Shown piece by piece: positions 25,905 through 38,200 of a stretch of 64,000 bases of DNA. Positions within the stretch are counted from its first letter, which is position 1. The number at the start of each line of letters is the position of its first letter. Below the pieces are notes generated by a model, which did not search any database, was not told the DNA's origin, and saw nothing but the letters and a program-made list of their open reading frames with translations. The stretch is from Mangifera indica (taxonomy: Eukaryota; Streptophyta; Magnoliopsida; Sapindales; Anacardiaceae): the NCBI RefSeq assembly GCF_011075055.1, contig NC_058138.1, forward strand, positions 22,480,928 through 22,544,927, written 5' to 3'. The translations under genes were made by a program, and so were the position numbers.

Positions 25905-27195
25905 AACAATTCCTTGATGAACTTTAACATAGCGAAAATTCCAAAAAAAAATAAAGCTCCACTGGAAAATATGTATGTGACTCATGATTACCAACTAATA
26001 AAGCTATGGAATGATAAAAACAAAGTTCAAACAGAGCACACATAGCTCTTAACAAAAATCATTATTTAACGTTTTAATATCACAATAGAGGCTATCCTTC
26101 TTAGACCTCAGGCATAACTGAAAGGTAACTTCAATGGAAGACACAAACTCTATACAGTTCACACAATGCATAATATAAACTGTAGCAGAAACTATGGACA
26201 GAAATGCAAATAATTACAATCCAAATTTACATAAAACGATTGGTAAACCATAAGAGGAAACTCAAGGGACAAAAGAGTCAACCAACTGCGTTTGATTTGA
26301 GCATAAACTGAGTTTCAAAACAAATTATAGGAGAGAAAAAAAATGCATTGGCTTGAACTCTTTCATCCGCAAGACTCCAAAAACAGTCCATTAAATCAAG
26401 CCAAAAATAATTGCACGTCAAATACAACTCCTACTTCCACCAAAATGAATCAAAATACAAACTTTACAGCAAAAACAAAGTACTATTTAAAGCAAGAGAT
26501 CAAGCAAATTAAGTCTCAATTCCCAGATCCAGAGTACAACAATTTGATTCATAGAAATCATTATAAACCAAAGTTCAAGAGGAAGACAGGACCATAATCA
26601 TGCAAAACAAGGATACAACACCTGCCCACCTAAAAACAGATAGCTTTTAAACACACAAAACAAATCCAAAACCAACCATTTCCCAGAGAATCAAAACAAA
26701 ACAACAAGAAATACCCAGCACCCACAAAAAGAATATCATAACCCACTTACAAATTGAATAGAACCTCGTAAAATCTAAAAAGCACTAAATGTAAGAGATT
26801 TGTGCATTACCTGACACTTTTGTTTATGCTTATTTTGGAGAGAAAACGCAGAGAATAATACCGAGAAACAATAAGAACCACGAACGAAAAATACAAAGCA
26901 AGTTATTTAAGTTACGGAAGAGAATCGAACTTAACAGAGGATTATACCGGCCAGACACCTGACCGCACAGCGAAACCGAACTGTTTCGAAATCTGAAGGC
27001 AGTTTGGGATTCAAAATAAGATATGACGAAAATGTCCTTGGACTTTTCTCTGAGAAAATGTTTGTCGATTCTGACTTGTATGCCAGATGCACAAAAAAGC
27101 ATTACGATCGTGACACGTGGTGATAAAATAGGCAAGAAGAAAAGATGACCTGATCTAAAAGTAGTGTCCTTTTTTCTGATTGGTCGTTGCAAACT
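25905..27195 (-). repeat. Duplicated segment, copy 2 (upstream of TBCB)
   Basis: This is the direct-orientation copy of 18185-19512 without any IBtk coding sequence. The minus-strand leader splice donor is intact (GTAAGT starting at 26750), and so is the G-box. A minus-strand GACCAAT (CCAAT box) exists near 27180 where copy 1 reads GACCGAT. Confidence 0.9.
27114..27119. promoter_or_regulatory. G-box (CACGTG) in promoter copy 2
   Basis: The site TGACACGTGG lies about 320 bases upstream of the cystathionine beta-lyase start on the plus strand and about 1.5 kb upstream of the TBCB start. It corresponds to the site at 19412. Confidence 0.5.
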
Positions 27196-27437
27196 ATCAT
27201 TTTTATGACCATTTTACCCATGTTGTTTCTATTTAATGTCAATCAAGTCTTTTTCCAAAAATGCCGTGCGGCCTTTTTCAAATTTTCAAAACTGGTAGGG
27301 TTTTAGCAGGCAACAAACAAGTAAAAGAGGGTTTTTTTAAGCGAGACAAAACAAAACGCCCCGCCAGAAAGTGGCTCTCTGTGTGGACGCAAGGCCAAGG
27401 AGGCGGGAGTGGGAATGCTAGTGGTTGGCTTCTGTTA

Positions 27438-30400
27438 ATGATGGCCTCTTCTTTGTCTCTCAAACCCTTCTTCACCTCTCTCTGCACTGATCTCAACCAC
27501 CAGGTGAGTGTGTTTCTTCTTGTCACGTGTCTTTTGTTTAATTACAACTCAATTTCTCTTGTTTTAGCAGGCTTTTATGGACAAGAATGACTGGGAGTAT
27601 GCCATTGCCAATACGTTGCGTTTTTTGTTTTCTTGTTGAATTGGGTTATTTCGGGACAGCACTTGTAAAATGAATATGTTTTGGTGTTTCTTATAGGGTT
27701 CTGCTCCTGGGAATTTCCCAGCAAGTTTGGGGATCACGAAGGAATTTAACTTTGGGGAAAACAGGTTATTGTTTGTGAAAAAATTCAGTTTGAATTGTTC
27801 ATTGGAGAGAGACACGGATGTGAGCACTTCAGCCACTGTTGATGATATGGCAGAGTGTTGTAATGGTTTGTGGTTTTTTTTTTTTCCGTTATATTCGGTT
27901 TAGTCCGTAGATGTGTGGTGCAACTGTAATTTTATTTAAGATGATGCAGAATCGAGTGTTAAGGAGCCTAGTGTTTCGACGTTATTGATGAATTTGGAGA
28001 GTAAGTTTGATCCTTATGATGCAGTGAGTGTACCAATTTACCAGACAGCAACTTTTAAACAGGTAAGCCCAAGGGACTACTTTGACTTCGCATTTTCTCA
28101 ATTAGGGTCTGTGTTTTTTCATGATTATGAAAGAGAGAAAATGTTCTTCAGATTAGAACACAAGCTCTATGCTATTATGAAGTTATGTATTGGAGTGTGT
28201 CAGTGTGGAGAGAGACTGGGGTTGGGAAGGTCGGAAAGAATTTGTTTTGTACTTGTTCTTTGGAAAGCTTGACTATCTTCTTCAGCATATGGATTTTGGA
28301 GTCCTTAGTATTAATTTGTGTAGACCGTTTCTTGTAGCCTTCAGCAATAGAAAATGGTCCCTATGATTATACCAGAAGTGGAAATCCTACACGAGATGCA
28401 TTGGAAAGGTTAGGTTTTTGTCAATCTTTAAGTTCTTTGATGTCTTCTTTCTTGTGAGTTTAATTTTAATTTCTTTTCCTGATAATTAGCCTCTTGGCCA
28501 AGCTTGATAAGGCAGATCGAGCATTTTGCTTCACCAGTGGAATGGCTGCTTTGGCTGCTGTCACTCATCTCATTGGAAATGGTGCTTCTCTCTTTTTCAC
28601 TTTCCTTTTACAAAATTAAGTATGCTTATAGTGTCTCTTTCTTTGTGTTATGCTTTCTATAAATTTATTTTTCTTTCTTTTTTGGCTGATGGTGAATATT
28701 GGATTCTTCTTGTATATTTATGTAATTTTCAGGTGAAGAAATTGTTGCTGGAGATGATCTGTATGGTGGTTCTGATCGATTGTTATCACGAGTATCTCCA
28801 AAAGCTGGGATTGTGGTGAAGTTAGTATATTTATTTTTTCGAATGTAACATATTTTCCCTGATTGAAAGTTCAGATAATTATGCTGGAAATGTGCAGACG
28901 TGTGAATACAACTGATCTAGCTGAGGTTGCCTCAGCAATTGGTCCCAAGACAAAGCTTGTGTGGCTTGAGAGTCCGACCAACCCTCGGCTACAAATATCT
29001 GATATTCGTGTACTTTTCTATAATTATAATTCCTTTTTTTTTTTTGGTTCACAACTTTAGGTTAGTCAACTTCTAGAATAATTAGTTGATGAAATGTGCT
29101 AAATTTTACTTACTGCAGATATGACATGCTTGACTATTTATATATAATTTGTTTTAGAAAATGTTATCGTGAAGTTTTATTAAAATAAATATATTGTATG
29201 TTGGTTTTTTAATTAAATCTTTTGGAACGATGCAGTGGCAATGCATCTGCCCTTTTTACCTTGTATATGAGAATAGATCTTTAATCAGTTTCTTAATGAT
29301 GCATTGTAATCTTGGTAGTGGTCATTAAATATTTGGAGGAAGTGCTATAATTTTTTTTATTATCTCTTTATACTTTTCTCCTTGCTAGGGTTGTGGAAAT
29401 ACAGTAATTGGTACTGGTTTTTAAATCTCTGATGTTTTATCTTTACTTTCAAGTTGTTATCTTGTAGAAAATTGCTGAAATGGCACATGAACATGGTGCT
29501 CTTGTGTTGGTTGATAACAGCATTATGTCTCCTGTGTTGTCACAACCACTGGAACTTGGTGCAGGTAACACAACATGTGGAGATATGTATGGCTTGAGTT
29601 TAATGAACTTCTTCTTTTCTTTATTCTTGATTGTGATCAGTGCAACTCCGTTTCAGATATTGTGATGCACTCAGCTACTAAATTTATTGCTGGACATAGT
29701 GATGTCATGGCTGGTGTGCTTGCAGTAAAAGGGGAAAGGTTGTAGCCTTGCTCTCTGTGTTTGTGTTCTCCAAGAGTACTTATGTGAATCATTTTGTTTC
29801 CATCCTGTGGTTTCATTAAAAAAAATGAGTAATGTCATAATTGTTGCAAATATAGCATGTGGATTTGTTCAAAAGAGTCAATTCAATCAACATGTCACCG
29901 TAGATCTAGAAAAACTGTGCTCTATCAGAACACATACAAAAAACAAAAACAATATGAATAGAAAAAGAAGGAAGTGAATAGCATTAATATGTTAATGAGA
30001 ACACACTGAATGTGTATATTGAATATCAAATATGCTTGCTGCAGCAATTTTGGTCAAAAGTCTGCCAATAATTTGATAACGCATTTTCAATCTGTAAGGT
30101 TCTTGTCTCTTTCTGAATTGAGTTTTTTTGGTCTATGGGTTCTACCCAAAAATTTTCTCCTAAATGTGTTTCCATTACAATTAATTTACATCATAATTAT
30201 ATTTCAGGTAAAGATTTTTGACAAGTAGAAAATTTTCGTCCAGTTTCTTATGTTTGGAAGTTTCTATATACTGTGGAATACTTATCTAATCACCACAATG
30301 GTTCTTTTACTTATTTTAAGGTATTAATATTTTGAAAATAGCTTGGCAAGTTAAAGTCATTCTTGTTCAGCTTGTATATTCTTTGTGGATTTTGAATATG

Positions 30401-31935
30401 ACATAATTTTTTAAAATTTCCAATATTATTTTAACATTGTAAGAACTTAATATTTTATGTATGATAGGTTTAAGTTCTCTGTAGAATTTGCGATTAACGT
30501 TTTCTTCTTGGAAAGAACTTATTGAATTGGATTCTGACTGTGATTCTGTGTATAGTTGTGCTTATAGATCTTTTTATATCATAAAATTATTGTTGTATTC
30601 CTAAACCACGCTACAAAACTATATAATAAATAGCACCATAAGTTTCAACAAGGACATTTATGTGATAATCACTTCACGTTTTATTGGCGATCTGTAATAT
30701 TCTTCTTTTTCTGGTTTAAATTGCTGTCTACAACTTGCTATAGACCTCTTGTCAATTATTTCTATTCATTTTCCTTTCTAAATTTTTCCTACCATCTTTA
30801 CATTCAGCCTGGCAAAAGATTTGTATTTCCTACAAAATGCAGAGGGATCTGGATTAGCTCCATTTGATTGTTGGATCTGTTTGCGAGGCATCAAGACCAT
30901 GGCCTTACGTGTAGAGAAGCAACAGGTTCTGCATTTGTCAACTCTCAGTATATTAGTCTTCTTGCATCAAATTATGTTTTAATAATGCTGCTTCCTCCCT
31001 TCCTTGAACATTATCCTGTAAATTCTAGGACATGTGCAAGTTGAGTGCGGAACTTAACAAGTTTAATTTGCTGACATGATGCATCTCAGTTGACTCACCA
31101 TCAAATATGTTTGAATGATGCTGTTTTCGTACTTTTTCAGGAGAATGCACAGAAGATTGCTGAGTTCCTTGCTTCCCATCCTCGAGTGAGGAAAGTTAAC
31201 TATGCTGGTCTCCCAGGTCATCCTGGACGTGATTTGCACTATTCTCAGGTTATAGTCAAATTGATGGATCTTAAATTCAAGTCCCTATTCCAAAAAATCC
31301 TTACCTTTTATACCTCATGCTTGTTCTTGCAGGCAAAGGGCCCAGGCTCTGTACTTAGCTTTCTAACAGGATCACTGGCACTCTCAAAACATATTGTTGA
31401 GACAACAGAGTATTTCAGTATTACTGTTAGTTTTGGTATTCACACTTCCTTGTCTAAAGTACAAATACGTTAACACATCTTTTCATATGAAAAAGTTCTA
31501 TGTTATGAATCTATACAAGAATCCACATGAGCAAGTCAGTGATGATGATATGGCTTATATCGCCTATATGGTGGTATCAAGCAAGGGCTTATTCTGATCT
31601 TCCTCAAATGCAATAGCAGTTGTTTGGCCTTTGGAAATCCGCTAAATTTTCACAAATATTGCCAAGCTTCTTTAAAATTTTGCAACCTTGATCTTTTCAT
31701 GTGTTCCCTGACTTGGTAATTGTTTCAACTCTCACATTGTGGCTATCTTCTATGTATAGGCAGCGTGAAGTCACTCATAAGCATGCCGTGCTTCATGTCC
31801 CATGCAAGCATACCTGCAGCAGTGCGTGAGGCAAGAGGTCTAACCGAAGATCTTGTTCGTATCTCTGTGGGAATCGAAGATGTCGATGACTTGATAGCTG
31901 ATTTAGACGATGCACTTACGACTGGACCTGTGTAG
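27438..31935 (+). CDS. CBL: Cystathionine beta-lyase, chloroplastic, 464 aa
   Basis: Thirteen exons: 27438-27503, 27697-27865, 27950-28062, 28338-28408, 28490-28581, 28733-28820, 28898-29009, 29468-29564, 29657-29738, 30808-30925, 31141-31248, 31333-31435 and 31760-31935 (1395 nt, all GT-AG and in phase). It is a PLP enzyme of the Cys/Met metabolism family. It splits cystathionine to homocysteine, pyruvate and ammonia, the second-last step of methionine synthesis in plastids. Residues 1-60 are Ser/Leu-rich ([15 protein letters not shown]) like a transit peptide. Then come [51 protein letters not shown] and [15 protein letters not shown] with the PLP lysine. The substrate-end signature SLGG-like block is [19 protein letters not shown]. 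The C-terminus is [17 protein letters not shown]. Length matches Arabidopsis CBL (At3g57050). A start three bases later (second Met) is equally possible. Confidence 0.96.
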
Positions 31936-33597
31936 CTGCTTTTATACAGCTGTCTTTTCGGCCTTCATCTGGCCTTCATGGACATGAGGTGCAGGAACCA
32001 AGACTCAGCTTCAGGTGGTGAGTTGATGCTCAATATTGTAATGTGTTTGGGCATTTATCTATTGTTTAGGTGGACAGCAAAAATAAGTATAAATATCCCC
32101 TTCCCCCTTTACAAAATGATGTACCAATTTGTGAGAACTTGAAATAATAGGTGCTACTTAAACCCTCAAACTTTTGTTGAATTACAGTTCAGTCCCTCTT
32201 GTTTTATATTCTTACTTTTTCATTATTATGTATGATCCTTTTGCAACATTTTTAATTCATCGATCCAATAAAAAAAATAGTTATAAAGTGTGGAGATGAA
32301 TGAAGATGTTTGGGATTAGGACATTTTATAAACTTTTGTGAATATCAACAACAGTAGCGCATAATATAAAGTGGGTGGACTCTTTTTTTAATACAAAAGC
32401 ATATTATAAGATTCTTTAATTTTACATGTAATAAGATAAGGACGGACGTGTCACATTATTAATATTATCACATATCATATAGAATAAAATTTAATATTAT
32501 TCACAATTATCTTAACTTTTACTCTATGGAGCTATCTCCTACTTCTAAAATTAAAACATCTTTACACAAAAATATTCTTTTTTTTTTCCAACCTCTCACG
32601 TGTCTATGCATATAATAAATTAGAATCCTTGTTAGTTTTACTTTGAGATATTAAACTTTGGGAAATTCTCTGAGAAATTGTCAAAATTACAATTGGATTT
32701 TATTTGAATATTTTTTTAATAATAAAACAAAATTTAATCCCTAAAAAGAAGTAAGAGTTAAATCCGGGCGAGTGATATTATCCCAATAATGGAAGGGTAT
32801 CCACGTCAAAATAGTAAGAAATCCCATCGGTGATCTGATGCTGATCCTCTACGCGGGGCCCTTCTTCCAGCTCATTCCACGTGTCTTCTCTCTGCTCTCT
32901 GCACTAATATTTCCCACAGCCCCCTTTTTTATTGCACTCCTGTCTCCTACAAAGTTTTTAGAAACGTTAAACACGTCAAGTGGTTTTAGATAATAACAAA
33001 TAAACCCAAAATTTATAAGATATAGAATATCAAAATCTTTTGAAATAATTTTTTTACATTTTATTTTTTTATTTCATATATTTTAAATTATTATTGAATA
33101 AACAAAAATTCAAAAAAATATAAAATTAGACATAACAGTAAAGTCTATAATAATGAAATAAACGAATCAAAACAAAGATTGTTTACTTTAAACTTAGTTT
33201 GATGGAGTAATTACAATGTTAACTTAACAAGTCTGGGCATTACAAACTCAAGCTCAAGCTCAAGAGTAAAATAAATATTCAAACTCCACTTAATAAATTA
33301 TAATTAAATATTATTAAAAATATATTGGATATATAAATATGAAGATTGAAACTCATATTACATAAAACCAATTAACTTATGTTAAAATTCAATTCACACA
33401 CTTATATACCACTCACTTTACTTAATTTTATTAGATGTGAGACTTTTTCTTTTTTTATTTGAGTTTCTAACACTTTCATTTAAGTGCAACCATTATAAGT
33501 TGTTAGACTCATTGTTTGACTTAGTTAATTTTTGTTAAGTGTATTGTCACTTATATTCATAAATACTTTAGATTGTTAGACCCATTGTTTGGTTTAT

Positions 33598-33800
33598 GCT
33601 CTGATACTATATAAATCTCAACTTTATCAAGCAAAAACAACAAGAACACATAAGAAAACTATTGGAAATACATCTCTTCTTCTCTTAAAAATCAAACTTT
33701 CACAAATACAAGACTATTTATAGACGAGTTGTAATTGAACTCTAACTAACTCAATACATCTCAATCGTTTTATCATAAACAATATAACAAAAAATATAAA
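33598..33800 (-). mobile_element. Relic of a Ty1-copia-type LTR with primer-binding site
   Basis: Plus-strand GCTCTGATAC at 33598-33607 is the inverse of GTATCAGAGC, the start of the initiator-tRNA-Met primer-binding site used by plant copia elements. On the minus strand, upstream of it, lie a TATAAATAG box (about 33715-33723), a CT/GA-rich leader and about 100 bases resembling R-U5. No gag or pol frame remains and no partner LTR was found in the window, so this is a truncated remnant. Confidence 0.45.
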
Positions 33801-34398
33801 AAATAAAACTCATTTTAGCCCTTTGATGAACTGATTAGCTACATCTTGATTTAAAGTCGAAAATCAATGTTATTGGATCTTAAAGCACAGGAGAGTACGT
33901 TTTGCGTTAGCTTTAATAATGCGAATTGAAGAAGTAAAAAGGGAAAAATCCCTTTTCTTTATTTGTTAAAAAAAGAAACAATGCATTTTGTGTTTAAGCA
34001 CAAAACGCACTGTTTTATCTACTTGACTTAACAAATCTCATAACTTATATATTTATCAATTACTTTCATATTCAAAATCAAATACTAAGATTTTATAAGT
34101 GTAAATTCAAATTTTTAAACTTTTATGAGTTAATTAATTTTATACTCAAATCAAGTTGCAAACTCGTCAAATTGAGGAATAATGAACTCATGCTTAACTC
34201 CACTATAATACTTGAGTTGAACTTGACAATAATCAAATAGAGTTTGGTTGGACTTGTGTGCAACCCTAGAACTCTATAGTGATCGATTTTGGGTGTATTT
34301 AATGCTATCAGAAACTCTTGGGTGTGTCAAAACTTTTGTACAACTTGAGGAGGATATTTGTTTTGGTAAACAACTTGAGGAGGACATTGTTATTAATC

Positions 34399-34401
<3 letters not shown>

Positions 34402-34464
<63 letters not shown>

Positions 34465-34477
34465 ATATATATATATC
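34402..34477. repeat. (TA)n microsatellite upstream of the PF09713 gene
   Basis: An AT dinucleotide tract of about 75 bases with an internal GTATGTA interruption starts about 290 bases before the start codon. Open frames through it are artefacts. Confidence 0.95.
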
Positions 34478-34768
34478 TGAAAGAAGGAATACAAGTTCAA
34501 TTTGATCACAGGCGTCTCTCCTCTCCACCATCAAAAGCTAACCACGAAGCTTCCTTTCCTGCGCTAGCTTTCTTTCAGATATCGTTGCTGTTGAATTTAG
34601 GTAAAGATCGAATCCGTTATGGAACTTCTTCGCCTTTTCAGTTTGAGCAAATCGTCGTGAATTTTATTGTGTTCGTATTGAGATGATTTGTGGTGATTAC
34701 GGTTTGTGATTTTATGTTTGATTTAGAAGTTGTATGAGCTGTTGGTGTTTTCACATTGGAACTTGAAG

Positions 34769-35128
34769 ATGTCGAGTGGACCGGTGAGGCGAGTCTCGCG
34801 TCAAGATATACAGTTGGTATGATGTTCGTTTGTTTGACTCTGTTCTTTAATCTTCTATTTATAGAACTCTATGAAAGTAATTATAACGGAGAATCGTGTA
34901 ATTTAACTAAATTTTTTAATTCTGATGGAATGATATTTAGCTGTTGGTAATTGCGAATTTGAATTTGATTGGCCGAAAGAAGTTAACCTATAGTTTTGCG
35001 GATTCGATTCCGATTTCTTACTTTCATTCAAATAGCAGCACCTAGTTTGGTTCTTTCTGCGAGAGAATTTAAGCTGCTTTTACTTTCCTGGCAATAGGTG
35101 GAGGGATAGAAAGGGCTTGCTTCCTGAA

Positions 35129-35202
<74 letters not shown>

Positions 35203-38200
35203 AAGAAAATAAATTTGTAGGTTCGATTACGAAATAAATTTAATTTAAACTAAAAAAATGTAATTAATTATTCTAAGTGAATTATATATTCTGTCTTTCA
35301 TTAATGTCATATTGTTTTCTTTTAACTACTAGAAAGTTTTTAGTTAATAATCAGTAATTTATATATTTAGATGTAACTTATATCCATTATATATGCGTTA
35401 TGCTTAAAAGATTTATTTGATTTAACTTAACTTTATATACTTAAAAGAATGTATTTATGATTTATCTCATTTTTGTTTATTAAATTATATGGTAATAAGT
35501 AATTCATGATCTAACTTCAGTATCACATTATACAATTTTAGTATAATTTTCTTTATTCTATTTTCATTTAATTTTTTCTCTTAATTTAGTATCATCATGC
35601 TGGTTTTATTTTTGTTTATAATATAAAATTTAAGACATTAGTCATCGGCTTTATTATTTCTCCTTTATTTTATTTTATTATTATTAAAAGCTATTTTATC
35701 ATTTAGCTGCACATAAAAAAATTATAATTCGATAGATATTATATTAAGAAAAAACGAAATAATTTATTCAAATAAAAGCGAAAGTGTTCCCTTGTTTGTT
35801 AACCTTTGAAGATATTTTTATTCTTAGGCCTCATGTTTCAAGACTGAGTACAGTTTCATTTCAGATGCTGTGGCAATGTGACTAGTTTATGGCAAGCTCC
35901 TTGTTGGAGGTTTCTTTTTTTTGTTATTTTAGGACATATGAAAGTATAAAATGATAGCAGTTGATCACATAGAGAATATGTCCCAAACCTTTGTTCAATA
36001 TATTCATTGTTAAACACTTTTGAAATAAATCTCATAATTGAGTTATCATGCATTCAGTTAATCAACTCGAAATAGTTAATCAAGTCTAAACTTTCTTCTC
36101 TTCCCTGTTGTATTGATATTGCATTTTTAAGTTTTCTAGTAAAATATGTATTACAAACCTCTTATCTGTCATAAATTTTATGCAACACTGATGTGTTTTT
36201 TTTTCCTTTTGGTTGGTTTGTTGATGTCTGATTACAGGTGCAAAATCTTATAGAACGATGTCTTCAATTATATATGAACCAGAAGGAAGTAGTGGACACT
36301 CTACTAGCTCAGGCAAAGATAGAGCCTGGTTTTACTGAACTTGGTAATCATCAGTTTTAAGCTTTGCAGACCTAACCTCAATGCCCAGTTTTAACTTGTC
36401 TGTATAACTTTAGTTTTTAATTGTTGGCTCCTTTTACTTTTCTTCTTCAAAATTTTTTGTTGCTAATTTACATGTAAGTGTATAGTAACATTAATAATCT
36501 GTAATCAAATTAGACCACTTCTGAACCTCTTTCTTTTTTTTTTTTTTTTTGCTTTTTATGTCCTGTTTTATGGGTGTTTTCTACTTTTTGCTTTCATTAT
36601 TTATCTCCCCCATGTCTTACGCATTGCATGTTTGGTTAGACATTTTGAGCACTTAGTTTTCCACTGACCTGTGACATTTGTTAAGACAATAATATGTAAC
36701 TTTTTTCTTACCTTTATTGGACAAATAGATCAAATCTGTTAGGATTTTGTGAGTTGTTCATCAGCTGTATATTCTCTGGTTGCTAAACTCCATCTGCCAT
36801 TTTTTCTCTATCTTTTGATATGGAGGGTTGATTAATCGAGTGAGAAACTGTAAAATTTATAGCTCTAGAATCCAAATTATCTAGAAGGGGAATCAAGGGA
36901 TTGAATCAATGTACATTCACATCTAAATTAAAGTATCAATAGTTTTGCAAGTTGTGTTGATCATTTGTGTCTTGACTTTAGTTGTCTTGATCTATTACTT
37001 GCACAAACTTAGAGGAGGTTGTTTTGAAGTTTTTAGGCATAGAATTTCAGTGGTTGCGTAGAAGACATGTAATTGTCTTTTTACTTTTACATTTTTTCTG
37101 ATTATTAAAATGAGGCAGTTGAACCAGTATTATTTTGCAAAGTTCTATCATTTGTTGTTAGACAGTAATTTAAGTGGCCTCTGGTTTTCTGTTATAGAAA
37201 TTTTGTGTTGTATATTCTTATCAAACATCTAATGGTATTGCTATTCCTATATGCTGCAAAGATTCTCCCAACTATAAGTTGGGATTTTAAACATTGAAGA
37301 ATCCAAAGAAAGTACAGTGTGCAGTTTCTAGAAGGGTATTTGAAACATTTATGCTGCATGTGAGTTGTGTTACTTTACGAACAAAGGATTTTCTTTTTTT
37401 AATTTTCTTATTTTCGGCTTCTAATTTTGTTAACCATTTTCCTTTCATAGCTAGCAGTCTGAAAATGGGAATGGTTATCGGTAGGCATTTATTCGGTAGA
37501 AACAAAACACTCATTAAGAAGTAGTCACCGAGTTTTATGAGCCTTAAGAGGAGCAGTATCATAAGTTGGATAACAAATGTGCTAACGTAGTGTTCAAGGT
37601 GAACACAGATGGCTTTGGTAAAATAGTATCAAGCTTCTGGACCCATTTTAGAACTAGTAATATAATTGGAGTTTTATTTGCTGATTGATTAAATTAGTAT
37701 TGTTAGATTGATTTTAACATCTAAAGTCATTGTTATGATAAACAGTGGTGTATATTATGTAGATAGTAAATATTCAGAAGAAACTCTTTACTGATTTTAA
37801 GCTACTGTTTGAAATTGGTAACCTTATTGTAAGATATTTTGTAGTGCCCTTTTGAGTCTATAAAGAGGGACATACATATTATTTATCATTATTAGTGATT
37901 TCATTGATCAAGGCAGTAGATTTTTATGGTTCAATGCTTTTTTCAGATAGAATGGAATAGATAACTTGTGATGTTGAGGATGCATCTATATATTTCTGTC
38001 ACTATCAACAAGTTGTGTTAATTTTGTTTCTATCCTGTATTTTATTCTTTAGTTCTCCTCGTGAGTTGAAATTTTTATTGCTTTGCAGTTTGGCAGAAGC
38101 TTGAAGAAGAGAATCAAGAATTTTTCAAGGCGTACTATTTGAGGTTGATGGTGAAGCACCAAATTATGGAATTTAATAGGCTGCTTGAGCAACAGGTTCA

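Larger units (their letters stand above)
25581..27437. other. Shared upstream region of TBCB (-) and cystathionine beta-lyase (+)
   Basis: The two genes diverge from this 1.86-kb gap. Nearly all of it from 25905 to 27195 is the second copy of the IBtk-like promoter/leader segment. Only about 240 bases remain specific to the lyase promoter. Open frames at 25821-26597 and 26830-27192 lie inside the duplicated non-coding DNA. Confidence 0.7.
31936..34768. other. Intergenic region with retroelement relic
   Basis: This holds the 3' flank of the lyase, AT-rich DNA, a CCACGTGTC G-box near 32877 within a CT-rich stretch (possible promoter or distal leader of the next gene), a copia-type LTR relic at about 33598-33800, a GAGTTG/CTCAAG-rich repeat at about 34010-34265 and the (TA)n tract at 34402-34477. 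A pyrimidine-rich leader for the gene at 34769 lies at about 34510-34600. Confidence 0.55.
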
